5,902 nucleotides of DNA from Boseongicola sp. SB0662_bin_57 (GTDB lineage: Bacteria; Pseudomonadota; Alphaproteobacteria; Rhodobacterales; Rhodobacteraceae), in the NCBI GenBank assembly GCA_009839535.1, contig VXPN01000418.1, positions 1 to 5,902 of the forward strand, written 5' to 3'. The notes under the pieces were generated by a model that saw only the letters and a program-made list of their open reading frames with translations, ran no database searches and was not told the origin of the DNA. Both the position numbers and the translations under genes were made by a program. Positions 1 to 5,882 of this stretch are shown in pieces (the stretch's first letter is position 1; every line of letters begins with the position of its first letter).

Positions 1-482
1 ACGGCGCCGCCAAGTTCAAGGGCGCCAAGCTCGACATCTCGGACTGGAAGCGGCCTTCGCCTGAAACGGCCCCCTTCCAGGCGAAGGCCGCAGGTCTTTA
101 CATGATCTGCACGATCTCGAAGCACAAGGCTGAGGCAAAAGGGTGCTCCGACGCCGTCATGTTCGACCATCGTGGCTACGTGGCGGAAGCGACAGGGGCG
201 AACATCTTCTTCGTCAAGGACGGCCAGGTGCATACGCCGATGCCCGACTGCTTCCTTAACGGCATCACCAGGCAGACGGTCATTGGCATGCTGGAAGAGC
301 GTCAGGTCAAGGTTCACGAACGCCACATCATGCCGAAGGAGCTCGAAGGCTTCGAACAGTGCTGGCTGACCGGCACGGCGGCAGAGGTCACTCCGGTCGG
401 CCAGATCGGCGACTACAGCTTCGAAGTCGGCGCCCTGACGCGCGACATTGCGGAGGGTTACGAAGCGCTTGTGCGGCAGTGA
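1..482 (+). CDS. ilvE: Branched-chain amino acid aminotransferase, C-terminal part (5' end outside window)
   Basis: This is a class IV (D-amino-acid transaminase fold) PLP-dependent aminotransferase. It catalyses the last step of valine, leucine and isoleucine synthesis and the first step of their breakdown, moving the amino group between the branched-chain 2-oxo acid and glutamate in the cytosol. The frame runs from base 3 to the TGA at 480-482, giving 159 visible codons, roughly the C-terminal half of a ~300-residue family. Family hallmarks seen are AEATGANIFF (Glu codon at 186-188, part of the PLP-binding signature), LNGITRQTV, and GTAAEVTPV (Thr codon at 375-377, phosphate-binding turn). 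The catalytic lysine would lie upstream and is not visible. The frame shows no disruption, so the gene looks intact. A weak hairpin follows the stop. The next genes on this strand appear to be unrelated accessory remnants. Confidence 0.95.
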   Translation, partial: GAAKFKGAKLDISDWKRPSPETAPFQAKAAGLYMICTISKHKAEAKGCSDAVMFDHRGYVAEATGANIFFVKDGQVHTPMPDCFLNGITRQTVIGMLEERQVKVHERHIMPKELEGFEQCWLTGTAAEVTPVGQIGDYSFEVGALTRDIAEGYEALVRQ

Positions 483-496
483 CGTCCCCTGCTGCA

Positions 497-522
497 CAGG
501 CGCGCGGTGCCAAAGGCGCCTG
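497..522 (+). terminator. Weak hairpin after ilvE, possible terminator
   Basis: A perfect 7-bp inverted repeat (CAGGCGC at 497-503, GCGCCTG at 516-522) with a 12-nt loop starts 14 bases after the ilvE stop. Position and GC content fit a transcription end, but no T-run follows, so it is not a canonical intrinsic terminator. In a GC-rich genome a 7-bp stem can also arise by chance. Confidence 0.25.
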
Positions 523-625
523 AACCGACGCGACGCGACGTCGCGGGGCCGGCGGGTTCGACCTCGTTGCACCGCGAGTCGGTGGCGACCGCGATACCCT
601 GCTGAAATCGTGCCAAGCATCCAGC

Positions 626-1132
626 ATGCGTGAAACGTGCGAGGCTCGAGCCCGACCCGTGCATGCGCTCGGTCCGGACGAGTTCCCGGGACCGCTTTCC
701 AGGCTTGCCGGACGTCTCCGTTTCAATGCGGACACATTGTGGAATCGCGCCCATCAAATCGCACGCATCAATGGCGAAGCCCTTCAGGCCCACGGAGCCG
801 AAGCCGCAAGGCGGTTCAGGCTCACCACCCAAGCACCGACCGCGCCCGTGCTCCATGCCAGCGGCTCGAGCCGCACGATCCGGGTCGCAGGCGTCACCGT
901 CAGGATGATCCACACCTCGAATCGCCGCCGGCTGCAATTCGCCGGTGAAGCGACCGGCGTCGCCCTTTCTGCGCTGTGGCACCTCGGGAAGAACAACGTG
1001 ACACCGGAATCGGTCGCCGCCATCGAAACCGCCCTCCATCCGGCGGCGTTCGAGAAGCTTCGCTCCGCCGACATGCCGGTCTGGATGCAGAAGGCGTTCG
1101 CCGACGCCGCTCGGGAATCGGCACGCGGCTGA
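626..1132 (+). CDS. DUF6088 / AbiEi-like antitoxin-type protein, N-terminal domain not recognisable
   Basis: The predicted 168-residue product matches, by my recollection of the family, the C-terminal part of DUF6088 proteins. These are relatives of AbiEi, the antitoxin and transcriptional autorepressor of type IV toxin-antitoxin systems. The visible family pattern, in order, is AHQIARINGEALQAHGAEAA, then LTTQAPTAPV, then SSRTIRVAG (usually GPSRTV), then AGEATGVALSALWHLGKN near the middle of the C-terminal domain. Family members normally begin with a ~60-residue winged-helix domain, but residues 1-45 here do not show it clearly. The frame is open back to base 524 without an ATG, GTG or TTG before 626. 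No Shine-Dalgarno sequence precedes the ATG. No AbiEii-type nucleotidyltransferase follows. I read it as a decayed or truncated antitoxin. It could still be expressed, since the frame has no stop. The family call is fairly firm; functionality is doubtful. Confidence 0.62.
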   Translation: MRETCEARARPVHALGPDEFPGPLSRLAGRLRFNADTLWNRAHQIARINGEALQAHGAEAARRFRLTTQAPTAPVLHASGSSRTIRVAGVTVRMIHTSNRRRLQFAGEATGVALSALWHLGKNNVTPESVAAIETALHPAAFEKLRSADMPVWMQKAFADAARESARG

Positions 1133-1340
1133 TCACCTCCTCTCCCTAAGCACGCGCGAGCGCGCCGCAAAGCCCCCGTCCTTGTACGTTCAGAATACCG
1201 AAGGAAGCAGGCTTGTTCACAGCAGACCCCGCTCTGTTGCCAAGGCGGACAACCTTGCCATGCCGGAGAAACTCGTTGGCTTCGGAACATGAAGCTTGGG
1301 CAGATTGCGGTCGGCACCATGCGGAATTCAGGCATGCTTG

Positions 1341-1387
1341 CCGGAACTTGATTCCGGGTGCAGATGCCGATCTGCGCCACAGGCGCA
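1341..1387. repeat. Run of three short inverted repeats upstream of the ATPase remnant
   Basis: There are three hairpins in 47 bases. The first pairs CCGGAA (1341-1346) with TTCCGG (1352-1357) across a 5-nt loop. The second pairs 1357-1365 with 1370-1378 across the tetraloop GCCG, 9 pairs including one G-T. The third pairs TGCGCC (1373-1378) with GGCGCA (1382-1387) across ACA. The second and third share bases 1373-1378, so they exclude each other. No T-tract follows, so they are not ordinary terminators. They sit directly before the longer palindrome at 1390-1430, which suggests a structured leader or operator region, but no known RNA family is recognised. Confidence 0.6.
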
Positions 1388-1389
1388 CT

Positions 1390-1430
1390 ATCCTTGCAAT
1401 CGTGGAATGCAGCGCCACATTTGCAAGGAT
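1390..1430. promoter_or_regulatory. 41-bp interrupted palindrome ending on the ATPase start codon, candidate operator
   Basis: ATCCTTGCAA (1390-1399) is the exact reverse complement of TTGCAAGGAT (1421-1430). After a two-base mismatch the symmetry resumes with GTGG (1402-1405) against CCAC (1415-1418), leaving 14 of 16 paired positions around a 9-base centre. The right arm includes the first two bases of the ATG at 1429-1431 of the ATPase remnant. A dimeric repressor bound here would block transcription or initiation. In RNA the same arms would bury the start codon. The symmetry is seen directly; a regulatory role is inferred. Confidence 0.6.
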
Positions 1431-1853
1431 GATCGATCGCCGACTGCTGCAAACCGTCATTGCACGACTGGACCAGTTTCCGGCCATGCCCTGCCCGGTC
1501 TCGACAGCCTGGAAATCGTGCTTGGCCATCCGGTTGCCGGCGACAGCTGGGAAGGGTTCGTGGTCGAGAACATCATGCGTGCGGCCCCGGAACGAACACG
1601 CGCGAGCTTCTATCGTACCGCTGCCGGCGCGGAAATCGACCTGGTCCTGGAATTGCCGAGCCGGAGGCTCTGGGCAATCGAGATCAAGCGCGGTCTCAGC
1701 CCGAAGCTTGAACGCGGCTTCCATCACGCGCGAGAAGGCTTGAACCCGGAACACAGCTTTGTCGTCCATTCCGGCAACGAACGCTATCGGAAAACGGAAG
1801 GCGTCGAGGCGATCGGGCTGAGTGACCTCTGTCGCGAAGTGAGCCTGACGTAG
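1429..1853 (+). pseudogene. AAA+ ATPase with DUF4143 domain, internally deleted and frameshifted
   Basis: Intact members are about 380-400 residues: an N-terminal AAA+ ATPase core followed by a DUF4143 domain with a PD-(D/E)XK nuclease-like fold. Their function is mostly unknown, and they are typical accessory genes. Here the frame starting at 1429 reads MIDRRLLQTVIARLDQFPA, the usual opening just before the Walker A loop. From about 1488 the similarity jumps to the frame of the stop at 1851-1853, with GHALPGLDSLE and HPVAGDSWEGFVVENI, then FYRTAAGAEIDLVLELP and AIEIKRG (the D...ExK-like core), then FVVHSGNERY and GVEAIGLSDL. Walker A, Walker B and the rest of the core, perhaps 240 residues, are missing, and the two halves are in different frames. 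The C-terminal assignment is very secure; the N-terminal assignment rests on a short match. A longer in-frame ORF reaches back to an ATG at 1296, but its upstream part resembles nothing I know. Confidence 0.85.
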
Positions 1854-2260
1854 TTCGCCTATCGGTCGACGAACCTGCCCCGGTTCGGGGGCTGGCTTGA
1901 TCCGCGTGGACCGGACACGGCGCTGACTTTCAGCGCAAGACCTCACCGCCTGCAAGCTGCCGCCCGCGCATTGTTCGTCCTTGTGACCATCATGCCTTGC
2001 CGGCGACGCCGTTCTGATCATCCTGCATCGCGGATTCAGACTCATCCCTGTTGCTCGTGCGAATGCCCGAGATCGCAATGGCGGTCGTCAGACTTGTTCC
2101 GGGACCTCTCAAGCCGGACCGCGCCTCTGTGGCGCACCTTGACCCGGAACGAATTGAGGTCATTCCGTGTCGACAGGCTCACCGTCCTCATTGCAGATGC
2201 CCCCATGCTCCCGTTTCGGAAACGCTTTCAGCGAGGCAATGCGCGATTGCAGAGACGCTT
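1854..2260. other. Gene-free spacer between the ATPase remnant and the 3' end of queG
   Basis: These 407 bases lie between two genes that converge tail to tail. Open frames exist on both strands, but none shows family motifs, a good ribosome binding site or a plausible start. The only structure noted is near the right end: a short symmetric CGTTTCGGAAACG (2212-2224), and ACGCTTTCAG repeated at 2222-2231 and 2255-2264, 33 bases apart, the second copy overlapping the queG stop region. No strong terminator is seen for queG. The stretch may be decayed accessory DNA. Confidence 0.5.
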
Positions 2261-3331
2261 TCAGGAAACTGGCTGTTGCGATGATCCGCATGATTCACCG
2301 ATGACGCGTGCGGCCCAGCGCGCCGCGTCCGCAACGGCCGGGTCAGCGTCGTCGGCAAGATCCCTCGCGACAGCCAGCAACGAAGCATCTCCCGAATTGC
2401 CAATGGCATAGAGAACATTTCGGACAAACCTGTTTCGCCCGCTCCGCTTGATCGGCGAGCCCGCGAACTTCCTGCGAAACGCCCGGTCGTCAAGACGCGC
2501 GAGTTCGCTCAGCAGAGGCGCGTCAAGATCGTCCTTCGCGTCGTAGCGCGCTTCGCGCGCCGCGTGCGCAAACTTGTTCCAGGGACAGACTGCCAGGCAG
2601 TCGTCGCAGCCATAGATGCGATTGCCGAGCTTGGGACGAAGGGCCTCGTCCACGGGACCGTCGTGCTCGATCGTGAGGTAGGAAATGCAAAGCCGCGCAT
2701 CCAGTTTGTACGGTGCCGGAAAGGCGTTGGTCGGGCAGATGTCGAGGCAGCGGCGGCAACTTCCGCAATGGTCGGCCTCCGGAGCGTCGGGCGCGATTTC
2801 CGCGGTGGTGCAAATCACACCGAGAAAGAACCAGTTTCCGAGGTCACGGCTGAGAAGGTTCGTGTGCTTCCCCTGCCAGCCAAGCCCTGACGCTTGCCCG
2901 AGCGCCTTTTCCGGAACCGGAGCGGTATCGACGAAGACCTTGACTTCGCAATCGGCCTCCCCAACCAGCCAGCGGGCCACCCGCTTCAAGCGCCTCTTGA
3001 CGACATCGTGGTAATCGCGGCCTCGTGCGTACACCGAAATGACGCCTCGCTCACGCCGTTCAAGATCATCAAGGGGATCATGGTCCGGGGTATAGGCGTC
3101 GGCCAGCATGATGACCGCGCGCGCCTCCGGCCAGAGTTCGGCCGGATTCCCGCGCCATTCGACCCGCCGCTCCATCCAGTGCATCTGGCCGTGCCGACCC
3201 TTGGACAGGAACTCCGCCAAGCGGGCGGGAACGTCGGGCACGGCGTCCGGGCGACACACGCGTGCCGCCGCAAACCCCTCAGCCCGGGCCACCCCGACCA
3301 ATCGCTGCTTGAGCGTGGCTCGCACGCTCAT
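2261..3331 (-). CDS. queG: Epoxyqueuosine reductase QueG
   Basis: QueG carries out the final step of queuosine synthesis, reducing epoxyqueuosine to queuosine at position 34 of tRNAs with GUN anticodons. It uses cobalamin and two [4Fe-4S] clusters and acts in the cytosol. The 356-residue product is full length for the family. Seen in order: VDTAP with the expected proton-donor Asp135; GLGWQGKHTNLL (149-160); CGSCRRCLDICP with Cys189, 192, 195 and 199; CISYLTIEH with Cys215; GCDDCLAVCPWNK with Cys242, 245 and 249. That makes eight cysteines, the number needed for two clusters. Residues from about 295 form a HEAT-like helical tail (NRFVRNVLYAIGNSGD). The start is ATG at 3329-3331, 48 bp after the fzlA stop on the same strand, so the two may share a transcript. 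No strong Shine-Dalgarno sequence is visible. All key residues are present and it should be active. Confidence 0.97.
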   Translation of the reverse strand: MSVRATLKQRLVGVARAEGFAAARVCRPDAVPDVPARLAEFLSKGRHGQMHWMERRVEWRGNPAELWPEARAVIMLADAYTPDHDPLDDLERRERGVISVYARGRDYHDVVKRRLKRVARWLVGEADCEVKVFVDTAPVPEKALGQASGLGWQGKHTNLLSRDLGNWFFLGVICTTAEIAPDAPEADHCGSCRRCLDICPTNAFPAPYKLDARLCISYLTIEHDGPVDEALRPKLGNRIYGCDDCLAVCPWNKFAHAAREARYDAKDDLDAPLLSELARLDDRAFRRKFAGSPIKRSGRNRFVRNVLYAIGNSGDASLLAVARDLADDADPAVADAARWAARVIGESCGSSQQPVS

Positions 3332-3379
3332 CTGGCGACGGGCAGCGTGAAGCCGCTCCGGGCGGTCGCCAGACCCGGA

Positions 3380-4045
3380 TCAGAAGTCAAGATCGGCATA
3401 GTGAGAAGATGGAGGGAAACCCGGAACGGTGTCTGCCAGCAGACTGCGAAAGGCCGGGCGGGATTTGATCTTTGCGTACCAGTCACGCACCGTCTGGTTC
3501 ATGCTCCAGTCCACATCCGAAATGTAGTCGAGCGCGGAGAGATGCGCAGCCGCCGCAAAGTCCGCGAGCGTCAGCGCGGGACCCGCAAGCCAATGACGCT
3601 CGTCAAGCAGCGAGCCCATGTACGCGAGGTGCGCCTTCATCGCCTTCGCGCCCGACTTGATGCGGGCGCTGTCCGGATGCCCCTGCTGGGCAATCTTCTT
3701 GGTGACCCGTTCATGGAGCAGTCTGGATGTCACCTCGGCATGGAACTTGTCATCGAACCAGCCGACAAGGCGACGGGCCTCGTAGCGTGCAGCGGGGTCC
3801 GCCGGCAACAACGGCGGCTCGGGACCACGATCCTCCAGGTATTCACAGATCGCGGCGCTCTCGGCCAAAAGCAGCCCATCAATCCTGAGAACCGGAACCT
3901 TGCCTGCCGGATTCCGGCGCAGGAACTCCGCGCTGCGCTCCCAATAGCGCTCTTCGACCAGTTCGACTTCGAGTCGCTTCTCGGCGAGCGACAGGCGCAC
4001 CTTGCGGCAAAACGGGGAAAGGGGAACGTGATACAGTCTGATCAT
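3380..4045 (-). CDS. fzlA: FzlA-like FtsZ-binding division protein, glutathione S-transferase fold
   Basis: FzlA, known from Caulobacter, binds FtsZ filaments at the division site, curves them and helps activate septal wall synthesis (FtsW/PBP3). It has the GST fold but is not thought to work as a glutathione enzyme. The 221-residue product begins MIRLYHVPLSPFCRKVRL, followed by NPAGKVPVL (cis-proline loop) and ESAAICEYLE of the thioredoxin-like half. The helical half includes RLVGWFDDKFHAEVTS, LTLADFAAAAHLSALDYI and WYAKIKSRPAFRSLL. The tail, GFPPSSHYADLDF, ends as I recall for FzlA, whose extreme C-terminus matters for constriction. I chose ATG 4043-4045 over ATG 4091-4093, because the extra 16 residues precede a canonical N-terminus; a GGAG lies 13 bases upstream, which is rather far. 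It lies 48 bp upstream of queG, a neighbourhood I recall from other Alphaproteobacteria. A generic GST is the alternative, but the fit at both ends favours FzlA. Confidence 0.87.
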   Translation of the reverse strand: MIRLYHVPLSPFCRKVRLSLAEKRLEVELVEERYWERSAEFLRRNPAGKVPVLRIDGLLLAESAAICEYLEDRGPEPPLLPADPAARYEARRLVGWFDDKFHAEVTSRLLHERVTKKIAQQGHPDSARIKSGAKAMKAHLAYMGSLLDERHWLAGPALTLADFAAAAHLSALDYISDVDWSMNQTVRDWYAKIKSRPAFRSLLADTVPGFPPSSHYADLDF

Positions 4046-4511
4046 TGGCGATACGGGTCTCCATGTGCGGAACCTCAATGCCGTGCACCGCATGGAGATT
4101 CAAGAAGGGCGGGCAGAGCAGGATCCCGACCGGAACTCAAGGCCGGGAAGCCTGGGAATCCGGCATCGCTGGAAGCGGGACGATCGCCTGTCGAGCCGAA
4201 GCGCAACGTGCCGTTCATTGATGCGCTTCTCGATGACGTCCTGGACCTGCCGGGGAGTTCCTCCTGGGCAGGACTCGGTCTCAGGCGACAGGAGCCGCCG
4301 GAGACCCGGGCATTCAATGGGGGCTTATATGCTTAACAAATCCACCCGTCCGGCCACCTCCTCCGTCCCTGCACCCTGCATCGAACGTGGAGTCCACATG
4401 AACGATGCCAGCGAGAACGGGGACCGCGTGCGCTTGCGTCCGCGCTTCCCGCCCATCCGTTCGAGTTCGCGCACAAAAGAATGAAACGGGAACTTTTCAC
4501 TTGACAGGCAA
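4046..4511. other. Gene-poor spacer upstream of fzlA
   Basis: These 466 bases should hold the fzlA promoter and the 3' end of the lipoprotein transcript. No consensus promoter stands out. On the minus strand a TTGTTA (4335-4340) and an A/T-rich ATATAAG (4324-4330) are the only promoter-like pieces, and they overlap rather than being spaced by 17 bases. A 28-residue ORF with a good ribosome binding site is listed separately. No tRNA or family motif was recognised on either strand, and no clear hairpin plus T-run follows the lipoprotein gene. Confidence 0.5.
4398..4484 (+). CDS. Possible small ORF, 28 residues, unknown
   Basis: An ATG at 4398-4400 follows GGAG with a 5-base spacer, the best-placed Shine-Dalgarno on the plus strand of this spacer. 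The reading frame ends at TGA 4482-4484. The product starts MNDASENGDRVRLRPRF and is basic and hydrophilic, with no membrane segment or recognised family. It sits alone in the gap between the divergent flanks of fzlA and the lipoprotein 3' end. A chance ORF in GC-rich DNA is the more likely explanation. Confidence 0.15.
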   Translation: MNDASENGDRVRLRPRFPPIRSSSRTKE

Positions 4512-5600
4512 TCAATCGCTTGGGGCGGTCCCAATGGAGCGACTTGCACCGAACGCGCCGCCAAGTCCGCCCTTGACGAACACGCCGGCAGCGTCCTCGC
4601 CGCCCGGCCCGTAGAACGACCCTTGGATCCCGTGTGTCACGAAACGGCCGTCACTCCTGACCGGCACGTTCTCCCACGAGATGTCGGGCCAGGATCGACC
4701 CTCAACCGTGTCGACCATGTTGATGAGGTGGACCGAGAGGCTGTTGACGTCCGTGAAGTCGCTGATGTTGAGATAGGACTTGCCGACGACGGCGCGTCCG
4801 TACCGGTCGCTGCTCTTGTCGTGAACGACACCGACCATCGCTCCAAGCCACGACGCGCGTCCTGACGTTGGCCGAGAGGTACCGAGGTCGCCCATCGCGT
4901 ACGCTTCGGTCAGCAACGTTTCAGGCCGTCCCCCGGCCCGGTCAACGCCCCCTGCCTCGTTGGTCACGAAGAAGAAGCTGTGGTCCATCCAGCCGCCGAA
5001 ATAGGTGGTTTCGTCCTTCTTCCCGTTGGCGTCGGCAAGATCGTGATGCCTGGCAATCGGGATGAACAGGATGGCTCCAGCGTCTTCGGTCAGGCGGATG
5101 TCGTCATCGAGTGTCGGCAGCCTGGTGACGTATCCGTGGCTGTCACCTGGCGCAAGGCGGCGGGACGTCGTGTACGTCGCCTTCACGCCGTCCACCGTAA
5201 TGGGGTTGTCGAAAGTAAAGTCCCCGTACGCCTGAAGCACTGTCCAAGGCGTGCCGTCCGCCGTTATCTGTGCTAGCAGGTCCTCGAACGACTGTCGGCG
5301 ATGCCACCAGTTCGGCATGTTCTGGATGTTCTGCAGGTTTTGGAGCGAGGGGTGCCCTGTGTGCTGCGATGGCGGGGGAGTCGGCGCAGGGCTTGATGGC
5401 TGCGTCTGTGGTTGCGGGGCGGGATCGGGATCGGGTTCGGGCTGCGGTTGCTGCACCGGCGTCGCCGGCTCTGGCCCGGACGGCGCAGGCGTCTCCGCTT
5501 GGGGCGGCGGCTCCAGGGGCGGCGGCAGCGCGGGGGACGACCCGCCGCCCCCCTTGCAGCCGGACAGGACCATCGCGCCGGCGAGGACGGCGACGGACAT
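4512..5600 (-). CDS. Surface lipoprotein with Pro/Gln-rich stalk and TbpB-like beta-barrel domain
   Basis: The 362-residue product starts with a short hydrophobic signal peptide ending in the lipobox LSGC (Cys15), so it should be lipidated and anchored in the outer membrane. KGGGGSS follows as a tether, then residues 23-80 are a low-complexity Pro/Gln/Glu stalk. A Gln/Asn-rich patch (SLQNLQNIQNM, 85-95) and a globular region follow. The C-terminal part (about 250-354) has features I associate with TbpB_B_D / factor-H-binding-protein-like domains: WLGAMVG, GRAVVGKSYLNISDF, ISWENVPV, then GIQGSFYGPGGEDAAGVF and GAFGASR. Known relatives bind host proteins or ligands; the ligand here is unknown. 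No Slam exporter gene is in the window. With ATG 5600 the n-region has no positive charge; a CTG at 5622-5624 would add LRRTALAR and give a typical charged start, but no Shine-Dalgarno supports either. Lipoprotein call firm, domain call moderate. Confidence 0.75.
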   Translation of the reverse strand: MSVAVLAGAMVLSGCKGGGGSSPALPPPLEPPPQAETPAPSGPEPATPVQQPQPEPDPDPAPQPQTQPSSPAPTPPPSQHTGHPSLQNLQNIQNMPNWWHRRQSFEDLLAQITADGTPWTVLQAYGDFTFDNPITVDGVKATYTTSRRLAPGDSHGYVTRLPTLDDDIRLTEDAGAILFIPIARHHDLADANGKKDETTYFGGWMDHSFFFVTNEAGGVDRAGGRPETLLTEAYAMGDLGTSRPTSGRASWLGAMVGVVHDKSSDRYGRAVVGKSYLNISDFTDVNSLSVHLINMVDTVEGRSWPDISWENVPVRSDGRFVTHGIQGSFYGPGGEDAAGVFVKGGLGGAFGASRSIGTAPSD

Positions 5601-5799
5601 GCGCGCAAGCGCCGTGCGCCGCAGGGCGGCGGGAAGGAGGAAGTCGCGGAACGCGGCCCCGTCGCCCCGCGGGCGGACGGAGCCGGAGCGGCCCGGCTCA
5701 GGCGCGCGTGTCCGGCATCCGGAAGGCGAACGGCAGAAGAGCGAGGGCAGCGCCGCCGTTGCCCGGCGGAGCGACCGTCCTAGCGAAGATGCAAGTTGG

Positions 5800-5853
5800 G
5801 CGCTCGGCGCTCGGCGCTCGGCGCTCGGCGCTCGGCGCTCGGCGCTCGGCGCT
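5800..5853. repeat. Heptanucleotide tandem repeat, 7 full units plus 5 bases
   Basis: The unit GCGCTCG is repeated perfectly seven times from 5800 to 5848, followed by a partial GCGCT (5849-5853). No unit is mutated. The unit length is not a multiple of three, so the tract reads through all frames and is free of stops in every minus-strand frame, giving the same heptapeptide (SAERRAP) each time. It lies about 200 bases upstream of the lipoprotein start and directly downstream of a candidate -10 box. Perfect short tandem repeats of this kind are prone to slipped-strand copy-number change. Confidence 0.98.
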
Positions 5854-5854
5854 T

Positions 5855-5882
5855 ATTCTACACAGGCCGGGACGGGCGGCAA
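5855..5882 (-). promoter_or_regulatory. Candidate sigma-70-type promoter reading toward the lipoprotein gene
   Basis: On the minus strand TTGCCG (5877-5882, 4 of 6 to the -35 consensus) is followed after 16 bases by TAGAAT (5855-5860, 5 of 6 to the -10 consensus). Transcription would start around 5848, inside the heptanucleotide tract, giving a leader of roughly 250 bases before the lipoprotein ATG. It is one of the few A/T-rich spots in an otherwise very GC-rich flank. The match is decent but untested. Confidence 0.42.

Noticed and set aside
534..545. 12-bp perfect palindrome CGCGACGTCGCG
   Set aside because: It is made of GC-rich repeats of CGACG and is likely by chance in this composition; no gene start or known site adjoins it.
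458..1039. A 193-codon minus-strand open frame opposite the DUF6088 gene
   Set aside because: It overlaps the end of ilvE and the DUF6088 coding sequence, whose motifs are on the plus strand.
1146..2078. A 310-codon minus-strand open frame opposite the ATPase remnant
   Set aside because: The recognisable DUF4143 motifs are on the plus strand. The minus translation shows no family pattern and no convincing start.
2222..2264. ACGCTTTCAG occurring twice 33 bases apart, considered as iterons or a CRISPR start
   Set aside because: There are only two copies, with no third at the same spacing, and one lies at the queG stop.
4195..4290. A minus-strand stretch reading RQVQDVIEKRINERHVAL, thought to be a gene fragment
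   Set aside because: The stretch is short, has no start codon after the nearby AGGAGG, and loses any protein-like character on both sides; no family could be named.
2894..4336. A 480-codon plus-strand open frame spanning queG and fzlA
   Set aside because: It runs antisense to two well-supported genes with full family motifs. Its translation is basic and shows no motifs. High GC lengthens such shadow frames.
4501..4506. TTGACA on the plus strand, a perfect -35 consensus
   Set aside because: No -10-like hexamer lies 15-19 bases downstream (GGCGGT region), and it would drive transcription into the lipoprotein gene's antisense strand.
5412..5783. 123-codon Arg-rich plus-strand open frame
   Set aside because: It is antisense to the Pro-rich stalk of the lipoprotein and its upstream region; its Arg/Gly-rich composition mirrors the GC-rich complement.
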